Assembly (NCBI RefSeq): GCF_900230225.1
Contig: NZ_OCNH01000009.1
Location: forward strand, 124,001 to 188,000
Source of the DNA: Spirosoma fluviale
Lineage (GTDB): Bacteria; Bacteroidota; Bacteroidia; Cytophagales; Spirosomataceae
DNA length: 64,000 bases
Reading direction: 5' to 3'
In this document: positions 44,601-52,598 of the stretch, piece after piece
Position numbering within the stretch: the stretch's first letter is position 1
Layout of the letters: every line of letters starts with the position of its first letter
Program-made: the position numbers and the translations under genes
The notes under the pieces: generated by a model
Told to the model about the DNA's origin: nothing
Seen by the model: the letters and a program-made list of their open reading frames with translations, nothing else
Database searches by the model: none

Positions 44601-45117
44601 AATTGCCGCGCCCACCCGCATTGCACTGGGTGATTTTCGGGCCAGTGTGGCGTTCGCTCCCGTTGGCGATGAGATAATAAAGCCATTGGAATTAACCTCC
44701 CTGAAATCCCTGACTGAGTTTGACGATCCGGCCATCAAATACTTTGCGGGCAAAGCCGCCTACTCGATCACCTTTACCGTACCTGAAAATGTCCTGTCGA
44801 CGTGGGACTCGCTGGTACTGAACCTGGGCAACGTGAGCGCCACCGCCGAAGTGCGGTTGAATGGCAAGGTCATCGCCTATGCCTGGCAGCCGAACACCAA
44901 TCTGGTCGTATCCGGTTTGCTCAGGACAACCAACAAACTCGACATCACCGTGGCCACCGTCTGCCGCAACCGGATCATTGGTGATTTGATTCAGTACGGA
45001 CAGATAAAAAGCCTGTGGACAACCTCGCCGGTAGAAACGATATTGAACAAGAACATGCCCCTGAAACCATCGGGATTAGCGGGGCCTTTGACACTTACCC
45101 GGTTTGCCCGTCTGTGA
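41668..45117 (+). CDS. GH106-like glycosyl hydrolase (alpha-L-rhamnosidase type), exported, large
   Basis: 1149 residues with a signal peptide (about 1-30). 'SKVHTWWHWMAGYITKEGITKDLESMKRQGIVQASLINVGD' opens the catalytic part and is typical of GH106-type rhamnosidases; 'FVLMDSWEAHFQTW' and 'CHQNRLELHGEAIYSNWGAYPPLDPL' are catalytic-face segments. A galactose-binding-like beta-sandwich is inserted ('VQFILSGSMDGKTYTNIANLS'), and a C-terminal jelly roll ends with 'VLNLGNVSATAEVRLNGKVIAYAWQPNTNL' and 'IGDLIQYGQ'. Length matches long GH106 proteins. An element like TCTTTGTA just before the ATG may be its promoter. Confidence 0.85.
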   Translation: MRFDKPLPRIVRIILLASLLVFIFNPALNAQNGLSKTDFRTPPQSSKVHTWWHWMAGYITKEGITKDLESMKRQGIVQASLINVGDILNKKVDVPQVKFNSPEWIAMFQWALKEANRLGITIGIQTIDGYATSGGPWITPDLSMKEYVWSKTVLEGGKNTAVKLPQPLQQENFYRDVAVVAYPMADTDNSFQKAWPTLMVNARTEAAELADGNPKTAVKTRKGDVIDIKLPAEFTANKLVVMPYLPFCWDDMGKIEVQFILSGSMDGKTYTNIANLSCVGVNKSITLPFPTTRAKFFRLQLAKTNFLYFSEYPIGELELLTDEEPPAFNPQLTSFFEKAASVFDVSQNALDANVKLPATAISENAIVDVTRFLSADGTLNWNAPNGRWQVIRFGYTSTGVKTDPSSPEGLGLEADKMDTTALSVHFNSYAKKLIQAAGSYVGNTLKFVLMDSWEAHFQTWSKTFPDEFKARRGYSIVPWLPVLCGEVVGNQQLSEAFLHDFRKTIADLIDQNHYKHFRELCHQNRLELHGEAIYSNWGAYPPLDPLKANQYMDLPMTEFWAENNKDNLGDYKPANRPTPGFPMYSALAHGKQVIGSEAYTNFAHYSEAPFDLKPFGDAAYCSGVNQLIMHSFVHQPVDKKPGMTLGKFGAHFNRNNPWWVYNQDWLTYQARVQYVLQQGEPLVDVLFYAGDQLPQFFSKSFLSDLPIGIQANACNRDMLMTKIQVTDGQLSLGGTQRFAVLMLPNSTKMELATLKRIAQLVNEGAVVYGPKPLDLLSVPEIKQDSAEFVNLVQKLWGQPGQMTSGKGRVIWGKPIQEMLANLSVLPDLTTNRNDPKEIMYIHRKLGDTDVYYVFNQQDKALHRELLFRVTGKTPELWNAENGTVTKPLIYSVEKKQTRLPISLKPYESKLIVFTNKKPGQFIHQVSRAGRVIFPQQPVQDSTVSIPHASVHRGKYSFVASTAGEYTFTQNNGTRITKQIAAPTRIALGDFRASVAFAPVGDEIIKPLELTSLKSLTEFDDPAIKYFAGKAAYSITFTVPENVLSTWDSLVLNLGNVSATAEVRLNGKVIAYAWQPNTNLVVSGLLRTTNKLDITVATVCRNRIIGDLIQYGQIKSLWTTSPVETILNKNMPLKPSGLAGPLTLTRFARL

Positions 45118-45450
45118 ACTGTTTACAGGGCCAACGCCTATATCGTGTGCCAGCCTTCAGCCAGTTCGCGCTGGTAATATTTTTGATTTCGCGGAGCGCC
45201 CCAACCTGAAATGCGTATGATTTTGGGCATTTGTGTGTGAGTAAGCTTATTAGCTATATAGTTAAGTCGACTTTATTGACTTATCAGTTGGCCATCAACC
45301 GCAAGACACTCTACCGGCTCCCAATTCATCTATTCGTATCAAATTAAAGCCATAAACCGGGAAAAGTCGGAACCTGCTCCGTTTAACGGGGTGAGGTTTA
45401 TTCGCTTATTTTGTAGGCACTTGTGAGTAGGCCATTCCCTATACGTTCCC
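45118..45450. other. Intergenic region upstream of the GH38 gene
   Basis: 333 bp without a gene. A weak -7-like TATTTTG at 45407-45413 lies 38 bp before the GH38 start. No TTG at the matching -33 position and no repeats were seen. Confidence 0.45.
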
Positions 45451-48078
45451 ATGGTGAAATATACGTTCCTCTTTTTGCTCCTGCTCGCAGGTTTGTCAAT
45501 AGTCACTGCCCAGCCGGTTAAACGGTTATACATCGCCAATGATGACCATACCGATTACATGTGGACGGCCAACGAAGCCAAATACGACACGGCTTTCGTG
45601 CAGATGCTCGACTTCTACCTGAAACAGATCGACTCGACAAAAAATAATCCGCCCGATTTTCAGGCCCGCTTCAACTGCGACGGCAGCTACTGGCTGCGGG
45701 CGTATCAGAAATACCGGTCGCCAGCCCAGTTCAACCGGTTGATTGCCGCTGTTAAGTCGGGGCACATCGGGAGTCCGCTGAATACACTGGTGAGTACTTA
45801 CGGCGCACAACCTACCGAGGCCGTATTGCGGGGCATGTACTATGCGGGGCAGCTCGAACGGCAATATAAGCTTCGGTTTACCCTGGCCGAAGCGATGGAA
45901 AACAATACCCTGCCATTGGGACTAAGCTCCCTTTGGGCGGGGTCGGGAGCCAAATACAGCTGGAAGGGGATCGGGGGTTACGGTAGTCAGATGACCTACG
46001 AATACCGCGCCAACCGACGCAACCAGTTGTATCGTTACACGGGACTGGATGCATCGAGCGTACTGATGAAATGGTACACGTACGATGGCCGTCCCAAGGC
46101 CCACACGCCCTTTGGTGGCTACGCCGAATGTCGCCTGATTATCAAGACCGTCAACCCAACCAAAGAGATCGGGCAGATTGTTGACCAGCTCGATGCCTAC
46201 TGCGATACTATATCCACCAAGTCAACGTATCCGTACAACGTGGCGGGCGCGTTCGGTTACGGGCACGACGATCTGGAAACCTACGTGTCCAACCCCTTTA
46301 TCGAAGCAGCCCGCAACGGTACGAACGCCAGCCGAAAAGTACGGGTGTCGAACGAAGAAGACTTCTTCGAAGATGTGGCCCGCAGCTACCCGAAACTGCC
46401 GTCCGAGTCGGTGAGTTACGGCAATGAATGGGATTTGTACTGTGCGTCGATGAACGAAACGACGGCGCAGGTGCGTCGGTCGACGGAGAAGCTTCGTGCG
46501 GCCGAAGCCCTGGCCTCGCTGGTAGCACTGAAAAAACCGTCCTTCGCCAATCATTTGACGCCTGCAAAAGAGCTGGCCTGGGAGTCGTTCGGGATGTACT
46601 GGGAACATAACTGGACCGCCGACGGGCCGGTGAAACAACCGGTGCGGGCTACCTGGCAGAACAAACTGCAACGACAAATTACCGGCTACGTCGATTCACT
46701 ATTCATCCTGTCGGCCAACACCCTCGGCGGACAAATCAGAAAAGCGGCCAACCCCCGGTTTTTCGTTTTCAACCCACTAAGCTGGCTCCGTAACGACATT
46801 GCCGATCTGGCCTATACCGGTACCGATCCCGTTCGTGTTATCGACGTGGCCACGAATAAAGAAGTTGCCAGTCAGGTTGTTACGAAAGGCGGACGGCGGT
46901 TTGTGCGCATCTACGCCGAAAATATTCCCTCGGTTGGGTATAAGGTCTTCGAAATCAGAGCCGGAACGCCAACCGCCCGACCAGCAGCTGCTACCGTTTC
47001 GGGCGAGTACATGCAGAACGGCCGGTACCGCCTGCGACTCAGTCCATCGGGAGCGATTACGGAGATTGTTGACAATCAGGCAAAAGGGCGGCAGTTGGTC
47101 AAGCCAATCGACGGGAAGTATGTCAATGATTTGGGGGTGTCGAACGTCAACGACGGCAACCCGGTCGTGGCCGAAAACGTGGGGCCGGTGTCCGTCACAC
47201 TGAAAGCGGTTTCGCTCGTTCCAGTGCCGCATACCGTTCGCGTGACGCTGTTTGCCAATAGCCGGACCGCCGGACCGCAACGCATTGAGATCGAAGACAG
47301 TATCCAGGCTAATTTTGCCGACGTAAAGACCTGGGCGTTTTCGTTTAACCTTGCCAAGCCAACCACCCGGCACGAAGAGGTGGGCGCTATTCTGACGGCT
47401 AAAAAAGAAACGCGGGGTGGCCATTATGCCGCCCAGAACGCCCGGCTCGACTGGCAGACGTTCAACCACTTCGCCGACATGAGTGAGGCTAACTACGGAG
47501 TCACCCTGTCGAACGTCGATTGCAGCTTTTTTAAACTCGGCCGGAGCACCGTCGATTCACTTTGGGAGCAATCATCGCAGTTGAGTGCGCTGGCGGGCGG
47601 GCAGGTCGATACCAAGCGCGAAGACAAAGGCGTATTGGGTATATTTGGGCAAAACGGGCAGAAAGGGTTCCGGTATCAGTTCGCCCTGACCACCCACGCG
47701 GCTGATTTTGAGCCGGTAGTAGCCATGAAATTTTCGCTCGAACATCAGAATCCGCTGGTAACCGGCCCGATAACCGGCTCGGCGGATACGTACCCGGCAT
47801 CAACGTTTTCGCTGCTGAACACCGGCGACCCAAAGGTGCTGTTGTGGAGCTTGAAACCGGCTGAGGATGGCGACCGTCAGGGACTTGTTGCCCGGCTGTG
47901 GAACATACCCGGCAAACCGGTATCGCCGGTACTGCAACTGGCCCTACCGATCCGGCAAGCCTGGCAAACGACGCACATCGAAACAAATGAGCGACTGCTG
48001 AAACCAACCGGTAATCAGTTACGCGTCAGTTTCGCCCCAACGCAACTCAATACCTACCGGCTCCAATTCACTAACTGA
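45451..48078 (+). CDS. GH38-type glycoside hydrolase (alpha-mannosidase fold), exported
   Basis: 875 residues with a signal peptide cut after 'SIVTA' (residue 20). The N-terminal metal site is 'IANDDHTDYMWTANE' (His 33, Asp 35), matching the HxD pair of GH38. A middle linker and a large C-terminal beta-sandwich domain follow ('RFFVFNPLSWLRNDIADL', 'VNDLGVSNVNDGNPVV', 'YRLQFTN' at the end), as in bacterial GH38 proteins. GH38 enzymes remove alpha-mannose, though many bacterial members are untested. Its presence suggests mannose in the glycan. The ROK kinase gene starts 7 bp after the stop. Confidence 0.85.
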   Translation: MVKYTFLFLLLLAGLSIVTAQPVKRLYIANDDHTDYMWTANEAKYDTAFVQMLDFYLKQIDSTKNNPPDFQARFNCDGSYWLRAYQKYRSPAQFNRLIAAVKSGHIGSPLNTLVSTYGAQPTEAVLRGMYYAGQLERQYKLRFTLAEAMENNTLPLGLSSLWAGSGAKYSWKGIGGYGSQMTYEYRANRRNQLYRYTGLDASSVLMKWYTYDGRPKAHTPFGGYAECRLIIKTVNPTKEIGQIVDQLDAYCDTISTKSTYPYNVAGAFGYGHDDLETYVSNPFIEAARNGTNASRKVRVSNEEDFFEDVARSYPKLPSESVSYGNEWDLYCASMNETTAQVRRSTEKLRAAEALASLVALKKPSFANHLTPAKELAWESFGMYWEHNWTADGPVKQPVRATWQNKLQRQITGYVDSLFILSANTLGGQIRKAANPRFFVFNPLSWLRNDIADLAYTGTDPVRVIDVATNKEVASQVVTKGGRRFVRIYAENIPSVGYKVFEIRAGTPTARPAAATVSGEYMQNGRYRLRLSPSGAITEIVDNQAKGRQLVKPIDGKYVNDLGVSNVNDGNPVVAENVGPVSVTLKAVSLVPVPHTVRVTLFANSRTAGPQRIEIEDSIQANFADVKTWAFSFNLAKPTTRHEEVGAILTAKKETRGGHYAAQNARLDWQTFNHFADMSEANYGVTLSNVDCSFFKLGRSTVDSLWEQSSQLSALAGGQVDTKREDKGVLGIFGQNGQKGFRYQFALTTHAADFEPVVAMKFSLEHQNPLVTGPITGSADTYPASTFSLLNTGDPKVLLWSLKPAEDGDRQGLVARLWNIPGKPVSPVLQLALPIRQAWQTTHIETNERLLKPTGNQLRVSFAPTQLNTYRLQFTN

Positions 48079-48085
48079 TGTATCC

Positions 48086-49006
48086 TTGGAAACACGCGCA
48101 ATAGGCATCGACATTGGCGGCACCCGCACCAAAATCGGGCTGGTAAACCTGCAAACCGGGCAGGTGGAGACCATGCTTGTTACCCCCACAGAAACTAAAG
48201 ACAGCGAACGGTTCCTGCACCTGATTGGTGAAGCCATTCGTGAACTGAACGAACGGGCGGCTGCCAAACAGCTCGTTATCACGGGTGTCGGCATTGGCGT
48301 TCCCAGTTTTGTATTTGCCAATGGTGTCGTGGATTCGACCTACGGGTTTCTTGAATTCATGGAAGATTACCCACTGGCGGATCATATTCAGCAACAGCAC
48401 GGTCTGCCCTGTCGGCTCGACAACGATGCCCGGCTGGTGGCGCTTGGCGAAGCCCTTTACGGACAGGGGAGGGGTTTCTCTCGTGTTCTCGTGCTTACGC
48501 TGGGTACCGGGCTGGGGCTGGGGTTTACCATCGACGGGAAACTGGATGGACCCTTGCCGTTTGCGCATATGGGCGGCCACCTGACCATCACGACCAGCGA
48601 AACCGTTTGCTATTGCGGTAAAACGGGTTGTCTCGAATCGCTGGTTTCGTCGTCGGGACTTATCCGGATTGCCAACCGGCTCGGCTGGCCGCAACGGTAT
48701 CCAGACCTGCCACTCACCGCCGAAACGATTTTCAATCAGAAAAACGGGGGAAATGCTGATGCTAAAGTGATTGTGGATGAATACCTTGGCTATCTTAAAA
48801 CGGGTATCGATAATTACGTCAACCTGTATGCGCCTGACATTATCGTGCTGGGTGGAGGCATCGCCAAAGGTTTACGAAACGAGATAGAAAAGTTACACGA
48901 CCCCCACTTACTCAACCCTTTCAAAGCCTACAAAACCACCATCGTTATTTCCGATCTGGAAGAACAGGCGGGTATTTTGGGCAGTGCGGCTTTATTTAAA
49001 GAGTGA
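48086..49006 (+). CDS. ROK family sugar kinase
   Basis: 306 residues starting with a TTG codon at 48086, because no in-frame ATG or GTG lies before the ATP motif. Features: 'RAIGIDIGGTRTKIGLVNLQTG' (DxGGT phosphate loop), 'LDNDARLVALGEALYGQGRGFSRVLVLTLGTGLGLGF', 'HMGGHLTI', the zinc motif 'CYCGKTGCLESLVSS' (CxCGxxGCxE), and 'IIVLGGGIAKG'. There is no N-terminal helix-turn-helix, so it is a kinase and not a repressor. It probably phosphorylates a hexose released by the neighbouring enzymes, most simply mannose or glucose. TTG start is unusual but well supported by the motif. Confidence 0.9.
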   Translation: METRAIGIDIGGTRTKIGLVNLQTGQVETMLVTPTETKDSERFLHLIGEAIRELNERAAAKQLVITGVGIGVPSFVFANGVVDSTYGFLEFMEDYPLADHIQQQHGLPCRLDNDARLVALGEALYGQGRGFSRVLVLTLGTGLGLGFTIDGKLDGPLPFAHMGGHLTITTSETVCYCGKTGCLESLVSSSGLIRIANRLGWPQRYPDLPLTAETIFNQKNGGNADAKVIVDEYLGYLKTGIDNYVNLYAPDIIVLGGGIAKGLRNEIEKLHDPHLLNPFKAYKTTIVISDLEEQAGILGSAALFKE

Positions 49007-49026
49007 AAGAGCGAGAGAATGGTATG

Positions 49027-49066
49027 GTGTCGGGTTTGACCGGGCTGGCGATCCAGAACCCGACAC
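49027..49066 (+). repeat. 10-bp inverted repeat between ROK and EamA genes
   Basis: GTGTCGGGTT (49027-49036) and AACCCGACAC (49057-49066) pair perfectly around a 20-nt loop that contains CTGG/CCAG. No T-run follows. It lies in the 101-bp leader before the transporter start at 49108. Confidence 0.6.
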
Positions 49067-49107
49067 CGCGCCACCCACCGGACACACTAAAACATGAACC
49101 GAACCGA

Positions 49108-50013
49108 ATGAAAACAAAACTGGAAGGATGGATTCTGTACTCAATTGCGGCCGCCTTTTTCTGGGGAACCTGGGGCGTGGTGGCCAAACTCATATCGGAT
49201 CAGGTCAGCCCGTTCACGAATCACCTGCTGTTTAGTGTGGGTATGTTGCTCACCCTGCCGCTGGTGCTTAAAAAAGTCAGAACCGAAAAGCCGAACCGGA
49301 AAGGCATTATCTGGGGACTGGTAGCCGGGGTACTGGCGGTAACGGGCAACGTGGCCGTTTATCAGGCGTTTACGTCGGGCGGTTTGGCGGCTATTGTGAT
49401 TCCGGTAACGAATCTGTATCCGCTGGTAACCATCGTTATTGCGCTGCTGGTGTTCAAGGAAAAGCTAAACTGGATCAATGGAATCGGTATTCTGGTGGCC
49501 ATTCCGGCGGTGATCATGCTATCGGGAGAGTCGCTGCTGTTCGATGATCCGGCGGCTTTCATCAAAAGTTTTGGTCTTAATTCCGGGGGCACTCGCCAGT
49601 GGCTGCTGTACTCGTTCGTCGCTTTGTTCTTCTGGGGCGTGTTCAGTGCCGCCCAAAAAGAAACGACCAATTCCATTTCTGCCGAGTGGTCGTATGTGAG
49701 CTTCATCGTTTCGTCGGTCGTTATTGCGCTGGGGTTTGTTGTCGCTGGCCTGGTCGATCTCAACCTGTCGGCCAAAACACTGGGTCTTGGTTCACTGGCG
49801 GGTATGCTGAACGGACTGGGTGTGCTGGCCAGTTTTGCTGCCTACAGCGCCGAAGGGAAAGCCTCCAAAGTAACCACCATCGCCGGAGCCCTACAACCCG
49901 TTTTTACCATTGTGCTGGCCATTATTTTCCTGAATGAAAGCCTGTCTCTGATCGAATCTTTAGGTATCGTACTGGCCATCATCGGTGCGCTGACGCTGTC
50001 GTACGAATCGTAG
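49108..50013 (+). CDS. EamA family transporter (drug/metabolite superfamily)
   Basis: 301 residues from ATG 49108 (MKTKLEGWILYSIAAAFFWGTWGVVAK); the frame is open to 49003, but the extra 35 residues are hydrophilic and cross a hairpin. Ten predicted membrane helices in two EamA halves; the first begins 'AAFFWGTWGVVAKLI' and the second 'YSFVALFFWGVFSAAQK'. 'FTSGGLAAIVIPVTNLYPLVTIVIALLVFKEK' and the matching 'ALQPVFTIVLAIIFLNESLS' are typical EamA signatures. It may import or export a sugar-derived metabolite; family direction varies. It sits between kinase and SIS gene. Confidence 0.9.
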   Translation: MKTKLEGWILYSIAAAFFWGTWGVVAKLISDQVSPFTNHLLFSVGMLLTLPLVLKKVRTEKPNRKGIIWGLVAGVLAVTGNVAVYQAFTSGGLAAIVIPVTNLYPLVTIVIALLVFKEKLNWINGIGILVAIPAVIMLSGESLLFDDPAAFIKSFGLNSGGTRQWLLYSFVALFFWGVFSAAQKETTNSISAEWSYVSFIVSSVVIALGFVVAGLVDLNLSAKTLGLGSLAGMLNGLGVLASFAAYSAEGKASKVTTIAGALQPVFTIVLAIIFLNESLSLIESLGIVLAIIGALTLSYES

Positions 50014-50033
50014 AGACGCAATACCTTGCGTCT
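50014..50033. repeat. REP-like hairpin overlapping the GTAG stop context
   Basis: AGACGCAA-TACC-TTGCGTCT, an 8-bp perfect hairpin, directly after the EamA stop codon TAG; together with the stop the sequence reads GTAG plus hairpin, as in REP elements. It resembles dispersed TAGAGACGC hairpins known from many bacteria. It may also act as a terminator. Confidence 0.55.
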
Positions 50034-50059
50034 GTTTGAGATAGAAAAATTTAAAACCT

Positions 50060-50980
50060 ATGAACCCAATTCTAAACGAAATTCTGGAAATTCCCGGCCG
50101 GGCCAACGATGTGCTGGCCAGTTCAATTGACCCACTGCCCCTACATGTTCCGTATCTGGGTATGGGGTCGTCGTACTTTGCCCCGCTGTCGTTTAAGTAC
50201 ATGGGAGTACCCATTTACCCGGAACTGGCATCGGAATATGTTTACTACCTGGCCAAAGGCAAAAAGGCCCCGATGGCCGTGCTGTTGTCCCAGTCGGGGC
50301 GGAGTAGTGAGGTGCTCTGGTGCCGGGACTTGTTCGATCAGTATGTGGCTGTGTCCAATTACACGGACAGCGAGCTATGTACCGCCCCGAATGTAGCCCG
50401 CATACTGCCCATTCGGGCGGGGGAGGAACACTATTCATCGTCCAAAACGTACGTCAACACGGTGGTGTCGCTGTTTAAAGGGTTTGGTTTCTCGCCCGAA
50501 GCCACCGTAGCGTTGATCGCCGATAAGTTTGAGCAGTACCGTCAGCAGGGCGAACAACTGGCTGATCAGATTCTGGCGGTGCGGAGTCAATACCCCATTC
50601 ACGGCATGTACGTAACGGGCAGCGGTCCCAACGTAGGTACGGCCTATGAGGCTGCGCTGATTCTGAGCGAAAGCACCAAATTGAATTTCCACGGCCTGCC
50701 TATGGCGCAGTACGATCACGGTCCGAAAGAAACCGCCAACCACAGCATTGTCATCCAGATTCTGGCGAAAGGCGAGACGTACGAGCGCAGCCTACGTTTG
50801 TCGGAGATGGTGGGCCGGGCGGGGGCGCATGTCTTTACGGTCGAATCGCCCGGTGTGGAGGAGCATTTTTCGATCCTGCACAATATCATCCAGTTCAACT
50901 TCGTGGCCTATTATATGGCGGAGAAACTGAACATCGGCGAAACATTCGTCGTGGGCGGGAAAGTGACGGAAGCGGATTAG
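50060..50980 (+). CDS. SIS-domain protein (sugar isomerase, GlmS isomerase-domain type)
   Basis: 306 residues with two SIS domains: 'YLGMGSSYFAPLSFKYMGVPIYPELASEYVYYLAKGKKAPMAVLLSQSGRSSEVLW' (about 32-92) with the phosphosugar SGRSSE loop, and 'GMYVTGSGPNVGTAYEAALILSESTKLNFHGLPMAQYDHGPKETANH' (about 180-230). This is the two-domain isomerase fold of the GlmS C-terminal part and AgaS/FrlB-like enzymes. It lacks the glutaminase domain and so probably interconverts or deaminates a phosphorylated sugar made by the ROK kinase. Confidence 0.88.
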   Translation: MNPILNEILEIPGRANDVLASSIDPLPLHVPYLGMGSSYFAPLSFKYMGVPIYPELASEYVYYLAKGKKAPMAVLLSQSGRSSEVLWCRDLFDQYVAVSNYTDSELCTAPNVARILPIRAGEEHYSSSKTYVNTVVSLFKGFGFSPEATVALIADKFEQYRQQGEQLADQILAVRSQYPIHGMYVTGSGPNVGTAYEAALILSESTKLNFHGLPMAQYDHGPKETANHSIVIQILAKGETYERSLRLSEMVGRAGAHVFTVESPGVEEHFSILHNIIQFNFVAYYMAEKLNIGETFVVGGKVTEAD

Positions 50981-51106
50981 GCTATCGATCACGGGCGCAT
51001 TCATGATGCTTCTATGTTTTTGACAGGAGAAATCCGGGAAAAATACCAGGTTGCTCTGTTTAACGGATAGCCTGTGATGTCGATACTCCTAAACCGATAA
51101 AAGTTG

Positions 51107-52564
51107 ATGCGTTTTCCGTCCTTTTCGTTTGCTCCGGCTAATTGGGGGCAACAGCTGATTGCCATTTATCTGCTGATAAGTGTTCCTCAATTCGGTTGCC
51201 TGGCCCAGCCGACGGGAAAACGGATTGAGGAACAGGCCGCTGCTGCCAATGCCGGACGCGATTCGGTAGGGAAGGAGCGAAGCCGTATCGAAGCCGAATA
51301 CATCACCCGCGCCAACCAGAACATTGAAAAATACCGGAAGGGCGACGCCCGGATTTCGTTTGTCGATGCCGCCGGAAAACCCGTTCGGAATGTATCGGTA
51401 ACGGTAAATCAGGTATCGCAGGATTTTTTGTTTGGCAATCTGGTCTTCGAAATTGCGGGCTTTGCGCCAAAAGAACCGTATAAGGTCGAGTTGTTCAAAG
51501 AGCGGTTCAAAGCTCTGTTCAACTTTGCGATCCTGCCGTTGTACTGGTCGAACTACGAAAAGAAACCCGGTATGCCCGACTGGAAACGCAATCAGGATGC
51601 GCTCGACTGGTGTCGGGTCAACGGGATCACCACCAAAGGCCACCCGCTGGGCTGGACCTCGCCTTCGGGAACACCGAAATGGCTGTTGCAGATGCCCGCC
51701 AAACAGGCCGAAGAAGTCTACAAAGCCCGAATTGTCAATAATGTAGTTGGGTATAAGGGGCAAATCGACATCTGGGATGTGGTGAACGAGCCCGTCAACA
51801 CGGTCCCCTGGGAAACTGCCCTCACCGACACGGCCAATACCAACGACTTCCGGTACAATGTCAATAACGTATCCGTGGCGTCCATTGCGCCCTGGGTCGA
51901 GCGGTCGTTCAAATGGGCGCACGAGGCCAATCCGGACGGAAATTATATCCTGAACGAATACTTTACGCTGGCTATCCCGAAAGTGAGAGAGCGGTTCTAC
52001 CAACTGCTGAAAGAGCTGAAAAGTCGGGATACGCCCATCAGCGGCATCGGCATTCAGGGCCACGAACCCCGCGACATGTGGTTTTCGCCCATCGAAGTCT
52101 ACAAGACATTCGATCTATATCAGGAGTTTGGTCTACCTATTCACATCACCGAACTCATCCCGCAGTCGTCCGGCAAAGCCATTACCGGCTGGCGAACCGG
52201 AACCTGGACGGAGGAAGCCCAGGCCGAATTTGCCCGGCAGTTCTACACCCTCGCCTTCGGGCATCCGGCCATAGCGTCGATCAACTGGTGGGGGCTGTCC
52301 GACAAGAACATCTGGCTGAAAGGGGGCGGCATGCTCGATGCCGAGTATAATCCCAAACCCGTGTACAACACGCTGATGAAGCTGATCAAAGACGATTGGA
52401 TGACCAAAAACCTAAAGCTGTCCACCGGCAAACAGGGCAACGTGGCGTTTCGGGGCTTTTATGGAAAGTACCAGCTAACGGTAACCAGGCCCGACGGTAG
52501 CCAGCAGATACTGGATGTACACCTCCGCGAAAAAGCGCCTAATCAGTGGACGTTTACGCTGTAA
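51107..52564 (+). CDS. GH10-like endo-beta-xylanase, exported
   Basis: 485 residues from ATG 51107; an upstream TTG also lies in frame. Signal region (about 1-33), then the linker 'QNIEKYRKGDARISFVDAAGKPVRNV' common in Bacteroidota GH10 proteins. Catalytic residues: acid/base Glu 228 in 'DIWDVVNEPVNTVPW' and nucleophile Glu 349 in 'PIHITELIPQ'. The xylan-binding loop is unusual: 'KGHPLGWTSPSGTPKWL' keeps the His and Trp but lacks the second His and Gln of the usual HxLVWHxQ. Specificity may therefore differ from xylan. 52 bp short of the next gene, forming an operon with GH28. Confidence 0.85.
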   Translation: MRFPSFSFAPANWGQQLIAIYLLISVPQFGCLAQPTGKRIEEQAAAANAGRDSVGKERSRIEAEYITRANQNIEKYRKGDARISFVDAAGKPVRNVSVTVNQVSQDFLFGNLVFEIAGFAPKEPYKVELFKERFKALFNFAILPLYWSNYEKKPGMPDWKRNQDALDWCRVNGITTKGHPLGWTSPSGTPKWLLQMPAKQAEEVYKARIVNNVVGYKGQIDIWDVVNEPVNTVPWETALTDTANTNDFRYNVNNVSVASIAPWVERSFKWAHEANPDGNYILNEYFTLAIPKVRERFYQLLKELKSRDTPISGIGIQGHEPRDMWFSPIEVYKTFDLYQEFGLPIHITELIPQSSGKAITGWRTGTWTEEAQAEFARQFYTLAFGHPAIASINWWGLSDKNIWLKGGGMLDAEYNPKPVYNTLMKLIKDDWMTKNLKLSTGKQGNVAFRGFYGKYQLTVTRPDGSQQILDVHLREKAPNQWTFTL

Positions 52565-52598
52565 AGACCACCTGTTTCAACTACGTCCCGACACCTTC

